DNA from: Locusta migratoria
Lineage: Eukaryota; Arthropoda; Insecta; Orthoptera; Acrididae
Assembly: GCA_026315105.1 (NCBI GenBank)
Contig: CM048750.1
Span: 265,723,151 to 265,787,150 of the forward strand
Length of the DNA: 64,000 nucleotides
Direction: 5' to 3'
Shown: in pieces, positions 22,642 to 31,754 of the stretch
Layout of the letters: each line of letters opens with the position of its first letter
Position numbering within the stretch: the first letter of the stretch is position 1
Notes under the pieces: model-generated
What the model saw: the letters and a program-made list of their open reading frames with translations, nothing else
Told to the model about the DNA's origin: nothing
Databases searched by the model: none
Position numbers and translations under genes: made by a program

Positions 22642-23213
22642 CTCATCCCCATGGAAGAGATATTAGTAACACTCGCCAGTTCCAAGTACATGATACAATG
22701 GATTTAACCTCAGGGTATTATCAAGTAGTATTACATCCGTCGCTTAGAGAGTTCACTGCTTTCCTATTTGAGGGTCGTTATTACCAGTTCCAAGTGCTTC
22801 CCTTTGGGCTGAACGTATCCGTGGCAGCATTCATACGCGCTTTGGATGCTGTAATGAGTCTACAATTACTGCAAAAGATTGATATGTATGTTGATGACAT
22901 TTTAGTAGGCACAGCAATATGGGAAGAAAATTTTTCTGTGTTGGAGGAATTATTTGAACGTTTAATTCAAAGGAAAGTAACTTTGAAACTGGCCAAATCC
23001 TTTTTCGGGCAGAAGGAAGTTAGGTTCTTAGGACATATAGCATCTAGTGAAGGCATTAAACCAGATTCTTCTCGCATTGAACCAGTTTCTCAATCTCCAA
23101 ACCCTAGGAAACGAAAGCAGCTTAAGTACTTTTTAGGTATGATAGGTTTCCTGAGATGTTTCCTTCCTAGTCAGGATATAATCAATCCTAGACTGTTAAA
23201 TCTATTGAAGTAG
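22638..23213 (+). pseudogene. Gypsy reverse transcriptase, catalytic core
   Basis: Residues 22-30 read DLTSGYYQV (first catalytic Asp region), 54-58 LPFGL, and 84-87 YVDD, the polymerase active-site box, in the sequence KIDMYVDDILVGT. After these come KSFFGQKEVRFLGH and LKYFLGMIGFLRCFLP, the thumb region. The domain copies element RNA into DNA. The frame is open for 191 codons, which is long for this otherwise broken element. A TAG follows at 23,211. Confidence 0.92.
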
Positions 23214-23216
23214 AAT

Positions 23217-23825
23217 ATCATTTGGACTTGGGAAATGGAAGAAGAAAATATCTTTCATAAAATAAAAGATACACTGGTTAATGGTAAGATGTTGTATCAT
23301 CCCGATTTTAGCCTAGAGTTTTGCATATGCACTGATGCGTCCGATTATGGAGTAGCTTGTATGATTTTTCAAGGGGGGTTAATCGATAATAAAGGATTGT
23401 ATCGACCAATTTCGTTTGCTAGCCGAACCCTTAACAAGCACGAACGGAATTAATTCGATACAGAAAAGGAAGCTTTAGCAGTGGTAAGGCTCGTCCAGAG
23501 ATTTAGAAACTCATTAGCTGGGAGGAAAACAATTATCTATACAGATCACCAAGCGCTTATTTTCTTAAATAACTGTCGCCTATTCCATAAAAAGTTGGTG
23601 CAGAGGTTTTTAATTCTACTGGAGTTTAATTATGAGATCCTTTATATCAGAGGTTCGGAAAATATAGTTTCGGATACACTGTCTAAACTCTCGGTAGGGA
23701 TGGAAAAGCTTAGGACAACGGAAGAACCACGTACTAATTATCATGTTTATTTCATAAGAAGTCAAGATAGAGATTGTACGGTTAACGAAAGGAAACTCCT
23801 TAGACAAAGGAGTTTGCTTCTTTAA
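23217..23825 (+). pseudogene. Gypsy RNase H domain
   Basis: The frame after the TAG shows KIKDTLVNGKMLYHPDFS and CTDASDYGVA, with the first catalytic Asp in TDAS. It then shows RPISFASRTLNKHERN, a stop, and DTEKEALAVV (catalytic Glu) leading to IIYTDHQALIFL (third acidic residue) and ILYIRGSENIVSDTLSKL. This order is the standard Gypsy RNase H. The stop at 23,452 splits the domain in two open pieces. Confidence 0.9.
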
Positions 23826-23827
23826 TA

Positions 23828-24211
23828 ATGAATTACTCTTTTGGAAAGCGAAACCAGAAACACCCCACTTGGAAAGTAAGTATTCCCAAGACTTTAGTAA
23901 ATGATCTGGTGATTTATATACATAAGGGGTGTGGGCATTTCGGTATCCATAAGTGTGTTAGGCATGTAATGAAATATTATCATTTCAATAATATTACCCA
24001 TATAGTTAAAACTTTAGTACGTACATGTGAATTGTGTCAAAAGGTGAAGGTCAGTAATAATGCACAACATTATAAGCTGTATACTGTAATTCCTAAGGGC
24101 CTGTGGGAGTTATTATCCATAGATTTCTTCGGGCTATTACCAAGGAGTCTAGAAGGATTTACTTATATATTTGTGGTATTGGAAAGCTGGTCGAAGCACG
24201 TGCCTCACTAG
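23828..24211 (+). pseudogene. Gypsy integrase zinc-binding domain and start of core
   Basis: The frame has an HHCC zinc-binding arrangement: H37 and H41 in CGHFGIHKC, C67 and C70 in RTCELCQ. GLWELLSIDFFGLLP follows, holding the first catalytic Asp of the DDE core, then FTYIFVVLESWSKH. It is separated from the RNase H by two stops. Confidence 0.9.
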
Positions 24212-24410
24212 GGATTATTTTGTAAACTGGGGAATACCTAGGAGAATTATACCAGATAATGGAACACCTTTCACTAGTGATAAATTCAAAGATATGTTGA
24301 AGCAATATAACATTAGGCATATTTTGATTTCTAAATACCACCCCCAAAGGTATACGGTCGAGCGAGTGATGAAAGAACTCTGTCGATTATGTAAAACATA
24401 CTGTTCTTTT
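24212..24410 (+). pseudogene. Gypsy integrase DDE core, second half
   Basis: In another frame the core continues as NWGIPRRIIPDNGTPFTSDK, with the second catalytic Asp in PDNG, and then SKYHPQRYTVERVMKEL, with the catalytic Glu in VERV. Reading stops at the solo-LTR-like insert. A frameshift near 24,200 separates it from the first part. Confidence 0.88.
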
Positions 24411-24882
24411 TGTGTCCCAGCCTCGTCGCCACTTTTGTGTCTCGTTTCCGCGGGTTGAACTGGGTGTCGGGGGCCGTGTATATAGTGACCGACACAGGAA
24501 TAAAGGATGCACGCGTGTGCAGGTACGGAGGTGACCAGCCAGTGGGACAGCAGAAACTGGAAACACTAGAGTAAATTAGAATGAGATATATATTTCATAG
24601 AGACTTAGTAATACATATCTTTTACATAGTTCTTGACTGCAGAATGCTGATACATAGTTTATATAGAGGCCTGCCTACTGCCTACTGCCTAGTGCCTATC
24701 CGATAGCCGTCTTAACTGGTGGCCTATCTTATTCCCAAGTGAACGATGCAGCAGTCGTGGCCACGAGCGAAGTTGCAGCAGAGGGCGCTCGTGGCTGACG
24801 TCGTAAGAGCGCCGCGCCGTGCGTGCATGGCGGCGCGCGGCGTAAGTACGTGGCGCGCACTTTGTACTTGTGCGACACCACA
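24411..24882 (+). mobile_element. Solo-LTR-like insertion in integrase
   Basis: About 472 bp begins TGTGTCCCAG and ends GCGACACCACA, the TG...CA ends of an LTR. Near its start is GTGTATATAG, a TATA-like box, followed by AATAAA 35 bp later. It is GC-richer than its surroundings. Flanks share GTTC (GTTCTTTT and GTTCAACC), which may be a degraded target-site duplication. Integrase coding resumes on the far side. The family is not recognised. Confidence 0.55.
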
Positions 24883-24889
24883 GTTCAAC

Positions 24890-25364
24890 CAAGCACACAC
24901 GGTGGGCTAGGTGGGCTCCAGAGTTTTAAAAAATTCTAAACGAAATACCCCATCTTAAGACAGGCTTAGCACCCCTGGAAATCTTAGGAAGACGTGTCAT
25001 AGGCGAGCCGCTGTTAGCAGCTTTGCCACGGCCGTCAACAAATTTTTCGGAACAATGCGTACCCAATTCGGAAATACAGAAACAAATAATTAGACAAGCG
25101 GTACACAGAGTCAAAACTTATAATAAAACAGCTGTGAAACCTAATTTTCGCGTAGGTGGTATGTTGTCGGTTAGATTCCATTCTAGAAGTTCTAAGCTTG
25201 ATAAGAAACGTAAGAAATTTTTTCACACATTTGAAGGGCCTTATATAGTGCATGAAGTTGTTCAAGGAAAACCTCTTTTACTAATGGAACCTGTCACTGG
25301 GGTTATTAAAGGACTTTATAACGTTGACCAAGTTAAACCTTTCCTCCCGAGAGGTTTAGCATAA
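24890..25364 (+). pseudogene. Gypsy integrase C-terminal domain (GPY/F-like)
   Basis: Coding resumes with LKTGLAPLEILGRRVIGEPL and an open frame at 25,023-25,364 containing a HRVKTYNKTAVKPNFRVGGM segment and FHTFEGPYIVHEVV. This is the GPY/F-type module that contacts target DNA. It ends NVDQVKPFLPRGLA before a stop. Confidence 0.82.
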
Positions 25365-26484
25365 GTAAGTAATATCAGTAAGAAATGACTAAGGGAAGAG
25401 GCATATGTATGTATTTTATTATATATAAGCACTCATAGATTAGGATAAAGCTGATTTGATGCTTTTGCTATAAGACTAGCGGTTAACAATTAATACATAG
25501 GCTTTAATGAATTTGATATTCCCCTATTTGTAGACATATAAATATAGTTTAATAATTATATTTTATAAATAATATACAAGTTTTGTGTAGAATTTGGTAG
25601 GCTCAGGGGGTTTGATTCATGTTGTGTATGTTTGCTTAAATACCTGGGGAGAGTACTCGGTAAAACGTATTTCAAAGCGAAATGGTTGAACATATTTTAT
25701 TTTGCGGATCAATGGGCCTCCTGGGCAATGAAGCTCGCGGGAGTAGCAGTAACCTCATATATGTGTATGTTAGCTGAATATTAATGGAATTTCGGCTAAG
25801 AGGGTTACATGGCTCTCTCATAGGTAGGTTTTTCAGTACTCCATTTCTGGCTAAGGGGACTTATAAGTCTCACCGAGGTTTCCTAGCATTAAACGTGGTT
25901 GACCCCTCACGGCCAGATCCAACAAAGAGATATCGAGATTTTTCGAGAATCTGGGAAAGAAGTTCATTACCTAATTGTAATGGATAAACAGTGAGCCTGA
26001 CAGTCTATAGTTTAAAAATGATTTAAGTTTGGGCAGAACATTATCGTGATATGAGTGCTGTAATTTATTATAATATGTCTATTCCCAAGTTATATAAGTT
26101 TAAAAGAAAAGTTAACCATTAATGACAACTTAATTTATCTTTTATTTTGTCAATGTTAAGAAAATATAATATTTTATTCTTTACAAAACAAACAAAAGAA
26201 AAAGTGACGAAATGAAAACGGAATATGCAGAACTGAGTGTACAATACTTAATTGTTACATAATCAATTAAAAGACTGTGCTTAGTGCACTTAGAAAGTGT
26301 ATGGGTGACTAAAAGGCTATGACTTAAAAGTTGATTGCGATTAATTATGAACTAAGCCTCTGGCAATTCAATAGATAAACATAGATTGCCGATATTGTTA
26401 AATATTATCTATTAGTGATATTAGAGAATTAAAAAGGGTTTCTTTTTATCTTAGGCCTGGCAAACTGAGCTTGTGGGTGGGGTA
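25365..26484 (+). other. Gypsy 3' untranslated region
   Basis: AT-rich, without an env-like frame: no signal peptide, furin site or long membrane-anchored ORF. A 67-codon frame at 25,784-25,987 has no recognised domain. The purine-rich GTGGGTGGGGTA just before the 3' LTR (26,473-26,484) is the likely polypurine tract that primes plus-strand DNA. Confidence 0.6.
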
Positions 26485-27502
26485 TGTAGTGGGAGAAGGA
26501 CCTACATCTCGTCACAAGCCACTTTATAAGCTCATTTTGTCAGGTTAGCGTTAAAAACGATAATTTGCTTCATTAAATGTTTCGTAATCACGTTATTAAT
26601 TTTTATAATAGCCCCTCTACCTCTGAAGATGTCTTCCGCAGCCGAAGGTGAAACGTTAGGCGAAAGTTTTACAAATCGACCACGGCTTATGAGCCCGGAA
26701 GTTTTAAATGAAGTTGACGCCGCCCGTGAAAGATTACATGCGGCGTAAGGAGAAACTACAGCCCGTTCTTGCGTCGTGATCGAAGAACCCATTTACTTAA
26801 ATATTAATAGGTTTTCTCTTTGTAAGAAGTTCTTTTAAAAAATGAGTTAGTTTCGATTGTCATGTCAAGCTGTACAGATCATGTTATATTAATAAATGTG
26901 CAAGTTCGTTAAAATTTATTATGGCGTGTGAATATTTATTGAAGTGTGTAGAAAGTTTAAATGGAAATTAATGTTACTTACCACGGTTATTTCTATGAAG
27001 AGTACACTTCAGAAATTTTCTAGACTATTAAAAAACTTTAATGGGACTTTACGTTTCTGTGAACGGCGAAGTTATGAGAGTTTAATTACATGTCATCGTT
27101 GGTTATTTAAATTGAAGGGTAACCAGCTATAGAATCTCTTGCAATAACTTATGTGAATTTTTGCTTGTGGTATCTTTTGAAGGTAAAAACTTTATGAAAT
27201 CATTTGTGGCTCCTGGCTCTTGTGCACATGGACATAAGTGTTAAATGACACTAAAATCCTCTTTAAATGTGAGAACATCTTAGAGAGGAAGAACTTAGTG
27301 ATATTTTTTCGTGTGTTAGTGGGCGGTAAATCGGAACGAAGTCTATCCACGGTTAAACAAAGTTTATGTTTGTGGGCCTGGCATAAACAACTTCTATGGT
27401 GCTATGGTGAGAACCTTAATTTGCTTAAAAGTAAAAGGAATTAACACTTTTTCAGGGAGCCTCTTACCCAATTATAGACTTATGTTCGCCCGTCCCACTA
27501 CA
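26485..27502 (+). repeat. 3' LTR of the Gypsy element
   Basis: It starts TGTAGTGGGAGAAGG and ends CGTCCCACTACA, so its last 10 bases are the complement of its first 10. It is 1,018 bp, against 1,964 bp for the 5' LTR. Its block 26,580-26,735 has no counterpart in the 5' LTR and holds the hammerhead-like H repeat (CTGAAGATG...GGTGAAACG at 26,623-26,655). Confidence 0.9.
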
Positions 27503-27750
27503 CTGGCCAGCACATTCTCCAGACCTCTCACCAATTGAAAATGTCTGATCAATGGTGGGCGAGCAACTGGCTCGTCACAATACGCCAGTCACTACTCTTG
27601 ATGAACTGTGGTATCGTGTTGAAGCTGCATGGGCATCTGTACCTGTACACGCCATCCAAGCTCTGTTTGACTCAATGCCCAAGCGTATCAAGGCCGTTAT
27701 TACGGTCAGAGGTGGTTGTTCTGGGTACTGAATTCTCTGGATCTGTGCTC
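27503..27750 (+). pseudogene. Tc1-B transposase, C-terminal third
   Basis: Immediately after the 3' LTR and the duplicated CTGG, the frame reads a HSPDLSPIEN-type block, then ARHNTPVTTLDELWYRVEAA, VPVHAIQALFDSMPKR and VITVRGGCSGY before a stop. This is the conserved C-terminal part of a Tc1 transposase and includes the region of the last catalytic acidic residue. A TGA interrupts it where W is expected after IENV. Confidence 0.85.
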
Positions 27751-27868
27751 GCAAATGGCGTGAAAATGTAATCACATGTTAGTTCTAGTATAATATATTT
27801 GTCCAATGAATACCCGTTTATCATCTGGATTTCTTCTTGGCGTAGCAATTTTAATGGCCAGTAGTGTA

Positions 27869-28139
27869 TATCTTCATTCCATGACCTACTCCATGTTGCC
27901 ATGAATTTCGAGTAACTGAATTCGGTGTAACGAAAGAGCAGAACTCGTGAGATGCTGTGATAGTTTTCACTTTTCCTTGTCGAAAGGCAAGTTCACTTCA
28001 TACCTTGTTTCCACAGCGCAGAAGGTCGTTGGTTCTTGATGATACTGTTAGGTTAATTAGTGAGAAACCAGTCTTATAAGAATGCCACTTTGTTTATAGA
28101 CGTGACGTGTGCCTTTGATTTTACAAGACTGAAGTTTAC
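27869..28139. other. Unassigned sequence
   Basis: No recognisable gene or repeat between Tc1-B and the following hammerhead-like block. Confidence 0.4.
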
Positions 28140-28164
28140 TACTGTATGATCTATTACTATTATA

Positions 28165-28500
28165 TGACCGGGTGCTTCGGACAGCTGTCTGTCCGTGAAG
28201 ACAGCCGAAACCGGAGTGACTAGCAGCGCGATCTACCTCGGTCTGGTCGCCGTGGAGTAGCCGAGCGGTTTAAAGCGCCTCGCTGGGGACCGCGCGGTTG
28301 CGCGCCGTTGGAGGTTCGAGTCCTCCCTGGGGCATGGATGTGTGTGTTATCCTTAGGTTAGTTTACCTTAGTTTAAGTAGTTTGTAAGCTACGGACTGAT
28401 GACCACACAGTTTGGTCCGATAGATTTACAAACATTTGAACATTTTTGAACCTCGGTCTGCCGGCGAGCCAAAACATGGCCGAAACGTGTCCTTTTAGTT
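28165..28500 (+). repeat. Hammerhead-like block split by a SINE
   Basis: GTCCGTGAAGACAGCCGAAACCGG at 28,190-28,213 fits the TGAAGA-stem-GAAAC pattern seen elsewhere in the window, and GCCGAAACGTGTCC recurs at about 28,481 after the SINE. The pre-insertion sequence continues across the SINE through the duplicated ACCTCGGTCTG. Confidence 0.4.
28246..28449 (+). repeat. SINE family B
   Basis: Full-length family B copy: GTGGAGTAGCCGAGCGG, GGTTCGAGTCCTCC, GTTAGTTTACCTTAG, TAAGCTACGGACTGATGACC and the AACATTTTTG tail. The 11-bp duplication ACCTCGGTCTG is at 28,235-28,245 and 28,450-28,460. Confidence 0.94.
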
Positions 28501-29219
28501 TTACTTTTGTTTATTGGTCTGTGTGATTTTAAATGATCGGAAACAACGGATTGGTAGATTGGGAGATAACGTCTTCAAGAAGTCAAGTAAATATGATTGA
28601 AAAATATATTTAACCGTGCATTAGTCGCGCACGAGTATTATGTTTCTCTTTCCATTTCATCTCTTGGCACCTAAAAATCTCATAAATTGAGTACCTTCCT
28701 GCAATCAGAAGTAGTATGTTACTGCATTGTTTCGCGCGGATGAGAGCAATGGTGGTGTAATGATCAACAGTTGCGGACTGACGGTCCCGTGCGTCAATCG
28801 GCGATAATATAATTACCATAGTTTGTAGGCCATTGTTCCTACATTATTGAATATTCTCATGTTGTCTCCTGTAATTGCGAAGTTTTTTCTATCAGCTACA
28901 CAGTCTTTTTAGGCTAATATTACAATATAAAGTTACGTATTTTTCTCTCTATTTCTCCGAAATGGACGTATGTGAAGAAGTCTGCAGAAGAAACCCAGCA
29001 CATGCAAGACACGTTTTTATAGTTTTTCACCAAGAGCCAGAAAGGTGTTTCACTTGCAACAATTTAAACTGTTAAGTTCCTGCCTAAGCACATTGTTGTG
29101 ATTGATTGCACAACACAAAACTTTATTTTCTCGAAAAAGAACTACAATCCCTGCTACTCCTGCACACAAAAACAACACAAAACTCTTCTGTTTTCTGCCG
29201 TCAGAAGACTTCACTATTA
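28501..29219. other. Unassigned sequence
   Basis: No supported feature. Short open frames lack motifs. Confidence 0.45.
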
Positions 29220-29422
29220 CTAGTAAGTACGGCCGTATGAGAAAGTCCTTGCAGACCTGGACAGTCCAAAGGTAGGCCTAAAGTGAACGAGGCGAGTACC
29301 CGTCCGACGCGAGCTGGATCTTCCGTTCCGGCGCAGGAATCTTCTTTGTTCGGTCTTCAGGAGGCGAATTCTAACCCATTCGTAGGCGAGGAAGAATTGG
29401 TATAGACGTAGTAGGGGCCGGC

Positions 29423-29961
29423 TCATTTATGAGAACGGCGACGGTCGAGAAACTCTTGGGCGGTCCTTGCGACTTCTTGAAATTGTTTCTCTGTAAAGAT
29501 ACAATAGTTATTTAAATCATCATAACATTGGCGTCTCACCAACCGCCAAATAGGCCGCTGAATGGACTCGGCCAATTGTACAGGGTGGTGGGGAAGTGGT
29601 GGTATTTCTGATTCGGGTAAAAATGGGTAATGGAGGAGGTCATCATCACGTCGATTGTCCCGTATCCTCGTTAGGACTTGGAGTAGGACCCTCTTGACAT
29701 TCCGTTTGGTGGGAATTTCGTGGTATGGGGTCTCCTCGTCCGACGCTTCCTCCCCCTCCTCGTCCACAGCGGCCGCCCCCTCAGGCGCCGTCGTGACGTC
29801 GATCCGTGGCGGAGACGCGTCCACCTCCATTGTCGCCGCCCCCCGCCTCCCCCACTGAGTCCAGGGGAGCGGCGTCTTGCGGCGCCCCGACATGCGTTGG
29901 TGTGATGCGGCCAATCGTCTCTTTAACCAGGCGCAACTCCCGTTCGAGTTGTACCATCATT
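29423..29961 (-). pseudogene. Unrecognised gag-like ORF, C-terminal part
   Basis: A GC-rich minus-strand frame encodes an acidic stretch (VDEEGEEASDEETPYHEIP), a basic/helical stretch (KRVLLQVLTRIRDNRRDDD) and a C-terminus with RLVRRQCYDDLNNYCIFTEK and EVARTAQEFLDRRR before a stop. The upstream coding (VDQMMVQLERELRLVKETIG) is in another frame, so at least one frameshift exists near 29,850-29,900. The N-terminus continues at 31,674-31,517 beyond an inserted LINE. It may be a retrotransposon Gag/ORF1 or a host gene remnant. No family was recognised. Confidence 0.55.
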
Positions 29962-31516
29962 TGATCAACGTACTAATTCCGAAATGGGGGACATAGCAAT
30001 AGGTATTGCCGGTGTAGAGAAGCAGCTGAGAGAGCTAAATACGAAAAAGTCTGCTGGTCCGGATGGAATACCAGTTCGGTTTTACAAAGACTATTCTGCG
30101 GCATTGGCCCCCTACTTAGCTTGCATTTATAGCGAATCTTTAATTCAGCGCAAAGTTCCTAGTGATTGGAAAAAAGCGCAGGTGACTCCCGTGTATAAGA
30201 AAGGAAAGAGAACTGACCCATACAATTACAGGCCAATATCGTTGACATCGGTTTCATGTAGAATTTTGGAGCATATTCTGAGTTCGAATATAGTAAATTT
30301 CCTTGAAACGGAAAAGCTTCTTTCCATGAATCAGCACGGGTTTAGGAAACATCGTTCATGTGAAACTCAGCTTGCCCTTTTCTCACATGACATCTTGCGA
30401 GCCATGGACGAAGGGCAACAGGCGGATTGTGTTTTTCTCGACTTCAAAAAGGCGTTCGACGCGGTGCCACACTGCAGACTGCTAACGAAGATACGAGCTT
30501 ATGGAATAGGTTCACAGATTTGAGACTGGCTGGAAGACTTCCTAAGTAATAGAACGCAGTACGTTGTTCTCGACGGCGAGTGTTCATCAGAGACGAGTGT
30601 ATCGTCAGGCGTGCCCCAGGGGAGTGTGATAGGACCGCTATTATTTTCTATCTATATAAATGATCGATGGACAGAGTAAGTTGTAATTTGCGGCTGTTTG
30701 CTGATGATGTTGTGGTGTATGGGAGGGTGTCGTCTGTAAATGACTGTAATAACATACAGGATGACTTAGACAAAATTTCTAGTTGGTGCAAAGAATGGCA
30801 GCTAGCTCTCAATGTAGAAAAGTGTAAGGTGATGCGCATGAGTAGAAAAAGCAATCCCATAATGTTCGAATACAGCATTAGTAGTGAGCTTCTTGATGCT
30901 GTCGCGTCGATCAAATATCTAGGCGTAACATTGCAGAGCGATATGAAATGGAACGAGCATGTAAGGACAGTTGTGAGTAAGGCGGAGAGCCGAGTTCGGT
31001 TTATTGGGAGAATTTTGGGAAGATGTACTTCACCTGTAAAGGAGTCCGCGTATAAAACGCTTGTACGACCACGTCTTGAGTATTGCTCAAGTGTTTGGGA
31101 CCCGCAGCAGATCAGTTTAAAGGAAGACATAGAGGCGGCACAGAGACGAGCAGCTAGATTTGTTACCGGTAGGTTCGACCAATGCGCGAGTGTCACGAAA
31201 ATGCTCCGGCAACTCAATTGGGGATCGCTGGAAGAAAGACGACGTTCTTTTCGTGAATTTCTGTTAAGTAAATTTAGAGGGCCGGAATTTGAAGCTGAGT
31301 GTAGTACGATCTTGCTGCCGCCTACTTATATTTCGCGTAGTGATCACAAAGACCAGATAAGAGAAATTAGGGCTCGTACGGAGGCATATAGGCATTCCTT
31401 TTTTCCTCGTTCAATTTGGGAGTGGAATAGGAAAGGAAATGCCTAGTAGTGGTACAGTGTACCCTCCGCCACGCACCTTACGGTGAATTGCGGAGTATGT
31501 ATGTAGATGTAGAGGT
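29962..31516 (+). pseudogene. 5'-truncated LINE: reverse transcriptase
   Basis: Motifs occur in order: NTKKSAGPDGIPVRFYKDY, VTPVYKKGKRTDPYNYRPIS (finger block), LSMNQHGFRKHRSCETQ, VFLDFKKAFDAVPH (first catalytic Asp), GVPQGSVIGPLLFSIYIND, then LFADDVVVYG (catalytic FADD) and KYLGVTLQSDMKWNEH, RPRLEYCSSVWDP and AQRRAARFVTG. A TGA interrupts after GIGSQI (30,522) and a frameshift lies near 30,665. It ends in ATGTATGTAGATGTAGAG. It is the same family as 1,866-2,877 and is inserted in the opposite strand of an unrecognised ORF. Confidence 0.92.
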
Positions 31517-31674
31517 CCGCAATCCTACGAGTGGCGGCTTCAAGGGCTGCACGACATTACTCTCTCGGCCGCCATCGCGGCCTGGAGACGGAGCCAGGCG
31601 TCGTCCGTCGCTGGATGCAGTAACACCTGTGCATCCGCCGCATCGGCTTCTAGACGAGCCAGCCCTCGATCCAT
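31517..31674 (-). pseudogene. Unrecognised gag-like ORF, N-terminal part
   Basis: On the minus strand the frame from the ATG at 31,674 reads MDRGLARLEADAADAQVLLH and DDAWLRLQAAMAAERVM, then a stop a few codons before the LINE boundary. The composition is Ala-rich and helical. With 29,423-29,961 it forms one split coding region on the minus strand. It lacks a start-proximal signal peptide. Confidence 0.5.
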
Positions 31675-31754
31675 CGTACGTGGCGCGTGAGGGGCAGGGG
31701 GCGTGGCAACCGCGAGTGTTTCCAGCGTCGCAGCACCCAGCCTCTTCGTCTCGG

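Larger units (their letters stand above)
16202..27502 (+). mobile_element. Ty3/Gypsy-type LTR retrotransposon, decayed
   Basis: The element is bounded by LTRs that start TGTAGTGGGA and end in TCCC(G/A)CTACA, with a 4-bp target-site duplication CTGG (16,198-16,201 and 27,503-27,506). The internal order is a gag-like region, a DSG protease, a reverse transcriptase with YVDD, RNase H, then a zinc-binding, DDE and GPY/F-type integrase. This order defines Ty3/Gypsy, not Copia. Every frame has stops or shifts. No env-like ORF is evident in the 1.1 kb between integrase and 3' LTR. Two SINEs, a Helitron and a solo-LTR-like insert interrupt it. Confidence 0.92.
15005..27866 (+). mobile_element. Tc1-like transposon Tc1-B, split by a Gypsy element
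   Basis: The left end CACTCCTGACCATTAAAATT (continuing GCTA) at 15,005 and its complement at 27,843-27,866 form 24-bp terminal inverted repeats with two mismatches. TA flanks both ends (15,003-15,004 and 27,867-27,868). Removing the 11.3-kb LTR retrotransposon (16,202-27,502) and the SINE (15,791-15,974) leaves about 1.37 kb, a normal Tc1 length. The transposase reading continues across the insertion (LLPW on the left, PAHSPDLSPIENV-like after it). Confidence 0.9.

Noticed and set aside
25784..25987. Env remnant in the Gypsy element
   Set aside because: The frame has no signal peptide, cleavage site or membrane anchor, and the region is otherwise closed in all frames.
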